Shown here: positions 59,837 to 64,000 of the stretch, piece by piece
Layout of the letters: every line of letters begins with the position of its first letter
Position numbering within the stretch: the stretch's first letter is position 1
NCBI GenBank assembly: GCA_910586345.1
Contig: CAJUHC010000002.1
Span: 19,184-83,183 of the forward strand
Direction: 5' to 3'
Length of the DNA: 64,000 nucleotides
Origin: an uncultured Christensenella sp.
GTDB lineage: Bacteria > Bacillota > Clostridia > Christensenellales > Borkfalkiaceae
Program-made: the position numbers and the translations under genes
Notes under the pieces: generated by a model
The model's database searches: none
What the model was told of the DNA's origin: nothing
Seen by the model: the letters and a program-made list of their open reading frames with translations, nothing else

Positions 59837-62093
59837 AACGCCTTATGAATTCTCCGCTGTAATGATTTCCTTTAACCCGCTTAGCCGCTGTCTCCGGATT
59901 TTCAAACTCCTCGTACGGAACTTCGCAGTCAATCCATTCTCCGATTGTATCGTCGAATATTTTCGAACTCCACCCCTCGGTTATTTCGAAATATACCATT
60001 TCGAGATTATCGCAGTTGTAAAACGCGCCGTCAATTATTTCCATACTCGCGGGAATAGTTATTCGCTTTAAAGAATCGCAGTCGCCGAAAGCCCAGGTCG
60101 AGATACTCTTAACTCCTGCGCCCAAATCCACTTCGGACAGATAATAGCATTTTTCGAACGCGCACATTTCGATTTCCGTCACGCTGTCGGGAATAATAAT
60201 TTTCTTAATACCCGAGAGATAAAACACGGAAACTTCAATGTTCGATACGAATTTACCCAAATTAACCGAGAGAAGATTTTCGCATTCCTTAAACAAGCCG
60301 TATTTTATCACGGTTACGCCGTCTGGCAAGGTTATTTCCGTAATCGAGGTATTACTGAAAGCCAAGTCCTCTATCGCGGTGACGCTGTCGGGAATAACTA
60401 TGTTTGTTAGAAGCGTACAATTTGCAAACGCACCGTATCCGATTGCCGTTATTCCGTCGGGAATAACGCAGTCGGACAAACCTTTTATAAGTTTATTATC
60501 CCTGACGGAAACAAGGCAATTACCGACGAAAGAATAATTGACGTTAGAAGCGTCTACCGTTATCCTCTCCACATCGCCGCACCCGCTGAAAGCGCTGTCG
60601 CCTATTTCCGTCAGATTTGACGAAACGCTGATTTGCTTTAACGGACAGTCCGAAAATGCACGTTTTCCTATTCTTTCAACGCTCTCGGGAATTTCGATAT
60701 CCGACAAGCGCGAACATAAATCAAACGCGCTGTCACCTATTTCTCTTAATACCGAAGACAGAGATACGCTTTGCAAATCGCGACAGCTTCTGAAAGCAAA
60801 TTCGGGTATTCTTGTCACCTGCGCACCGAAGTTTACCGTTTTCAGAACCGAGCCGTAAAATATCGAAGAGTTAGTAAGTTCGTGTTCGTATACGCAGTCT
60901 ATGCAGTTCCAGTTGACGGTTTCGAGAAGCTCGCAATAGTTGAACGCACCCGAGCAAACTTCCTTTAATTTATCGGGGAAAGTTATCTCCGTTATATTTT
61001 TACAACCTGAAAAAGCCGATACGCCTATTCTTTCGATTACGTTGGGTAAAACTATTTCGGATAAACCCGAACAGCCGAAAAAAGCTAATTCGGAAATTTC
61101 CGTCAAACCGCTCTCGCTTAAATTTATTTCGTTTAAAGACAAACAGTCTTTAAACGATTTTTTTCCCGCTTCGTTCAGTCCGTCAAAACTCAATTGCGCG
61201 AGGTTGACGCATCCTTCGAACGCGCTGTCCCCTGCGCATAAATCTCCGTCCGCCAAAAAACTTTTTAAAGACTTATTGTCTTTGAAAGCCCCGTTACCGA
61301 TATTGATATTTCCGCCGAAAGAAATATTCTCTAACTCATTGCAACCGTATAAAGCTCCGCCGTAGGCAAAATCTTCCGAACTCAATACGGAAACCGCTTT
61401 AAAGTTCGCCGTTCTAAGAGAACGGCAACCGCTGAAAACTCCGTCGGCGAGAAATTCTATTCCGGAACCGAGATTTACTTCTTTGAGCAAAGTACAGTTT
61501 GCGAACGCGCCGACGTTTATTTTCTTAACTCCGTCGGGTACGTTCAAAACTTTGAGATAAGAGTAACCCGCGAAAGCATTGCGGTTTATTTCCTCAATAC
61601 CGTCAGGCACGTTCAATTCTATCAGAAGTTCGTCTTCTATATAAATTTCGGTTCCGCCGTCTATGGGAGAACTGCCGAAAGATATTTTAAGCCAATCCGA
61701 AACGCTCCCGCCGTAGATAATTTTTTTTACGTAACCTCTGCCCCCGAACGCGTTTTCCTCTATAATTTTTATGCTCTGAGGGATTGTTATCAAGTCTAAA
61801 TAACGTCCCGTTCCTTCGCCCATAAAAACCCTGTCGTAACACGCGCCGCTTCTGATTTTGGTTACGGGCAGTCCTTTATATTCCTCGGCGATTTCCGCTT
61901 CGCGGACGTAAAGTCCGACGTCGTAAACGCAGTAACTTTTTCTGTCCGGATTAAGCGTATAGGTAATTCCGTAAGGGTCGGTTTCCACGCGGCGGCAAGA
62001 GAGAAAACAAGCGGAAAACAATCCGACGGCAGTTAAACACAGCGCCGTAATTATAAAAAACAGCGAGATTTTTAAAAGTTTTATTCTTTTCAT
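59835..62093 (-). CDS. Secreted BspA-type leucine-rich-repeat protein, possible lipoprotein
   Basis: A 752-residue protein with an N-terminal signal segment (ISLFFIITALCLTAVGLFSAC) ending in a cysteine that may be lipidated, although the lipobox LFSAC is not canonical. From about residue 100 to 720 there are more than twenty LRR_5 repeats of 20-25 residues with the pattern LxxITIPxSVxxIGxxAFxxC. Proteins of this type are surface adhesins or binding proteins in gut bacteria. The ATG has no ribosome-binding site and lies close after malQ and a long hairpin. Confidence 0.8.
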   Translation of the reverse strand: MKRIKLLKISLFFIITALCLTAVGLFSACFLSCRRVETDPYGITYTLNPDRKSYCVYDVGLYVREAEIAEEYKGLPVTKIRSGACYDRVFMGEGTGRYLDLITIPQSIKIIEENAFGGRGYVKKIIYGGSVSDWLKISFGSSPIDGGTEIYIEDELLIELNVPDGIEEINRNAFAGYSYLKVLNVPDGVKKINVGAFANCTLLKEVNLGSGIEFLADGVFSGCRSLRTANFKAVSVLSSEDFAYGGALYGCNELENISFGGNINIGNGAFKDNKSLKSFLADGDLCAGDSAFEGCVNLAQLSFDGLNEAGKKSFKDCLSLNEINLSESGLTEISELAFFGCSGLSEIVLPNVIERIGVSAFSGCKNITEITFPDKLKEVCSGAFNYCELLETVNWNCIDCVYEHELTNSSIFYGSVLKTVNFGAQVTRIPEFAFRSCRDLQSVSLSSVLREIGDSAFDLCSRLSDIEIPESVERIGKRAFSDCPLKQISVSSNLTEIGDSAFSGCGDVERITVDASNVNYSFVGNCLVSVRDNKLIKGLSDCVIPDGITAIGYGAFANCTLLTNIVIPDSVTAIEDLAFSNTSITEITLPDGVTVIKYGLFKECENLLSVNLGKFVSNIEVSVFYLSGIKKIIIPDSVTEIEMCAFEKCYYLSEVDLGAGVKSISTWAFGDCDSLKRITIPASMEIIDGAFYNCDNLEMVYFEITEGWSSKIFDDTIGEWIDCEVPYEEFENPETAAKRVKGNHYSGEFIRR

Positions 62094-62104
62094 ATTCTAA
62101 GTTT

Positions 62105-62138
62105 TTTCGGTGCGGGCGAAAATCCGCCCGCACCGAAA
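62105..62138. other. Long perfect hairpin without T tail
   Basis: TTTCGGTGCGGGCG (62105-62118) pairs with CGCCCGCACCGAAA (62125-62138) across six bases. Neither strand has a T run after the stem, so it is not a standard terminator. It lies between the malQ stop and the LRR gene start. Confidence 0.6.
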
Positions 62139-62140
62139 TA

Positions 62141-63643
62141 TTATCTTTTATATTCTTCTATCATTTTACGCAATATCGCGCAGTCTCTTCTTGAAGGAAA
62201 TTTTTCCATTCTGTACTGCCAGTTACCCTGTGAAGTAGAAGGAACGTTCATTCTTGCAAAACCGTCGAGATTCATTAAATCCTGAACTGGAATAACCGCT
62301 ATACAGGCTTTGGAAGCAATAGCGCACGCTATCATAGCCGTTGACGCGGACTCTCTCGAAACGAAAGGAAACGCTACGTTTTCGCTCTTCAAAGCCGAAC
62401 GCAGTCTTGTTTTGAACTCGGCAAACTCGCCGTCGGTTTTACCGTTGATAAAACCGAGCGTGGTATCGTTATCGTGAGTACCTGTATAAACAACCGAATT
62501 TTCTTCCGTATTGCAAGGAAGAAACGGATTGTTTTCGTTTCCGTCGAAAGCAAACTGCAAAACTTTCATACCGGGGAAACCCGTTCTTTCTCTGAGCCTT
62601 ATAACGCCCGAATCGAGAACGCCCAAGTCCTCCGCTATTATTTTTATATCTCCGAGCCTTCTTTTTATTTCGTTGAAAAGCCTAATTCCCGGACCTTGGA
62701 GCCACTCTCCCGTCTCCGCAGTTTCGCTTCCCGCGGGAATAGCGTAATATCTGTCGAGACCGCGGAAATGGTCGATTCTTATAATGTCGTAAAGTTTCGA
62801 AGCTTTATCTATACGGCGAATCCACCATTCGTAATTATGCGAAGACATTGCATCCCAATCGTACAACGGATTGCCCCAAAGCTGACCTTTTTCCGAAAAA
62901 TAATCGGGCGGAACGCCTGCTACGGCGGTAGGTTTCAAGTTTTTATCGAGTTTGAATAATTCGGGCTTACCCCATACGTCGGAAGAGTCGTAAGCTACGT
63001 AAAGAGGAATATCTCCGATAATTTTTATACCGAGAGAATTTACGTATTCTTTGAGCTTTTGCCACTGTTTCCCGAATACGTACTGCACGAACTGCCAGAA
63101 AAGATAATCGCTCTTATATACAGAGTGTTTGAATTCGAGCATTGCAAGCCGTTCTCTGAATTTATAAGAATCGGGGAAAGTATCGAAACAACCGCCGTAA
63201 CGGGATTTAAGCGACATAAAAATCGCGTAATCGTCATAATCGCCGCTTTCCACGAACGCGGTAAAATCTTTGTCCTTGATATTGAACCGCGCGTATGCAA
63301 GACGCAGAATATTGTATCGTCTCTCATACAGCGTTGCGTAATCCACTTTGCCGGACGGCATTTCGCACGATTGAAGTTCCTCTTCGTCTAAAAGCCCCTC
63401 TTCTTTCAACGCAACCAAATCGATAAAATACGGGTTGCCCGAAATACAGCAGACCGACTGATACGGACTGTCGCCGAACCCCGTTTGCACGGACGGAAGT
63501 ATCTGCCAATATTTGACGCGCGACTTTTTAAGCAAATCCGCGAAATCATACGCTTCTTTGCCGAGCGAACCTATTCCGTATTTATTAGGCAGCGAAGAAA
63601 TATGGCATAAGACGCCCGCGCCCCTTTCATAATTAAAGCCCAT
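62141..63643 (-). CDS. malQ: 4-alpha-glucanotransferase
   Basis: A 500-residue GH77 amylomaltase that transfers alpha-1,4-glucan segments, used in maltodextrin and glycogen turnover. Family landmarks are GVLCHISSLPNKYGIGSLG at the start, FVQYVFGKQWQKLKEY, the catalytic aspartate in DIIRIDHFRGLDRYYAIP, the acid/base glutamate in IIAEDLGVL, and YTGTHDNDTTLGF. The ATG at 63643 is chosen: the AAAAGG site is eight nt upstream of it but overlaps the earlier in-frame GTG. Confidence 0.93.
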   Translation of the reverse strand: MGFNYERGAGVLCHISSLPNKYGIGSLGKEAYDFADLLKKSRVKYWQILPSVQTGFGDSPYQSVCCISGNPYFIDLVALKEEGLLDEEELQSCEMPSGKVDYATLYERRYNILRLAYARFNIKDKDFTAFVESGDYDDYAIFMSLKSRYGGCFDTFPDSYKFRERLAMLEFKHSVYKSDYLFWQFVQYVFGKQWQKLKEYVNSLGIKIIGDIPLYVAYDSSDVWGKPELFKLDKNLKPTAVAGVPPDYFSEKGQLWGNPLYDWDAMSSHNYEWWIRRIDKASKLYDIIRIDHFRGLDRYYAIPAGSETAETGEWLQGPGIRLFNEIKRRLGDIKIIAEDLGVLDSGVIRLRERTGFPGMKVLQFAFDGNENNPFLPCNTEENSVVYTGTHDNDTTLGFINGKTDGEFAEFKTRLRSALKSENVAFPFVSRESASTAMIACAIASKACIAVIPVQDLMNLDGFARMNVPSTSQGNWQYRMEKFPSRRDCAILRKMIEEYKR

Positions 63644-63655
63644 ACAATGCACCTT

Positions 63656-64000
63656 TTATTTCTTTAAAAGATTTTCGATTCTCGAAACGGCTTCTCTTGT
63701 CGTTTCCTCGCTCCCGAACGCAGTCAAACGGAAGAAGCCTTCGCCGTTTCTTCCGAATCCCGCGCCGGGCGTACCGACTACTTGCGCTCCGTTTAAAAGA
63801 TAATCGAAGAATTCCCAGCTTTTAAATCCGTCCGGGCATTTAAGCCAGATATAAGGCGAATTTTTACCGCCCGTGTAACGTATGCCGAGAGAATCCATAC
63901 TGTTTGCGATTAATTCTGCGTTGCGTTTATAGTAAGCGAGATTTCGGCGGATTTCACTCTGTCCGCGTTCCGAGAACACTGCCGCCGCGCCTTTCTGAAC
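63656..64000 (-). CDS. dapL: LL-diaminopimelate aminotransferase, C-terminal part (cut by window edge)
   Basis: The reading frame is open to the right edge, so the N-terminal three quarters are outside the window. The visible 114 residues, from VQKGAAAVFSERGQSE through GGKNSPYIWLKCPDGFKSW and QVVGTPGAGFGRNGEGFFRL, match the end of DapL, the PLP enzyme that makes LL-diaminopimelate directly from tetrahydrodipicolinate. This completes the lysine and cell-wall route begun by asd-dapA-dapB. It ends 12 bases before malQ. Confidence 0.85.
   Translation of the reverse strand, partial: VQKGAAAVFSERGQSEIRRNLAYYKRNAELIANSMDSLGIRYTGGKNSPYIWLKCPDGFKSWEFFDYLLNGAQVVGTPGAGFGRNGEGFFRLTAFGSEETTREAVSRIENLLKK

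Overview
The window reads as chromosomal DNA of an anaerobic, Gram-positive-type bacterium of the Firmicutes, most likely a Clostridia-related lineage. The supporting markers are the plsX-rnc-smc-ftsY cluster, a SpoIIE-type sporulation phosphatase, a group-B-like [FeFe]-hydrogenase, rubrerythrin, a lysine riboswitch, the mtaB-rsmE-prmA cluster, and LL-diaminopimelate aminotransferase. There is no sign of a prophage, an intact insertion sequence or a CRISPR array. The exact genus cannot be read from the sequence; an uncultured gut clostridium is a guess.

Layout. 1-4 kb: rdgB, a YfcE-type phosphoesterase and a membrane protein, then a phosphohexomutase with its own promoter and terminator. 4-5.3 kb: a small unknown gene facing a WYL regulator across a palindromic operator. 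5.3-11.6 kb: a tight minus-strand operon, mgtC-prmA-rsmE-mtaB-prsW-hinT-galM-like. 11.7-14.2 kb: a thioredoxin-reductase-like flavoprotein without the NADPH motif, downstream of the hydrogenase. 14.2-22 kb: two ABC transporter operons flanking a tRNA-Leu and an odd structured repeat made partly of tRNA-Leu 3' sequence. 22-23 kb: rubrerythrin followed by two tiny, partly nested genes. 23-29.4 kb: plsX-rnc-smc-ftsY. 29.5-36 kb: vanW-PHP-recF facing dnaA-mnmG.

36-44 kb: a zinc-ribbon/leucine-rich-repeat membrane protein facing an XRE regulator across an operator array, then a five-gene operon (membrane protein, methyltransferase, hslO, TPR protein, HEAT-like protein). 43.9-46.9 kb: a lysine riboswitch controlling asd-dapA-dapB; the matching dapL is cut by the right edge. 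46.9-47.4 kb: a compact convergent locus of a ~90-nt RNA and a 34-residue peptide gene. 47.4-56 kb: a Cys-rich small protein, a giant DUF4011-type helicase-nuclease and a HelD-like helicase, the last two with near-identical promoter geometry. 56-64 kb: a Wzz-like protein, the SpoIIE-like phosphatase, a secreted leucine-rich-repeat protein, malQ and partial dapL.

The best candidates for something undescribed are the convergent RNA/peptide locus at 46978-47326, whose two transcripts share a terminator and carry the same leader motif; the tRNA-derived structured element at 17459-17581; and the overlapping tiny genes after rubrerythrin. A recurring theme is an ATG placed 6-10 nt after a -10 box with no ribosome-binding site, which suggests leaderless mRNAs for at least five genes.
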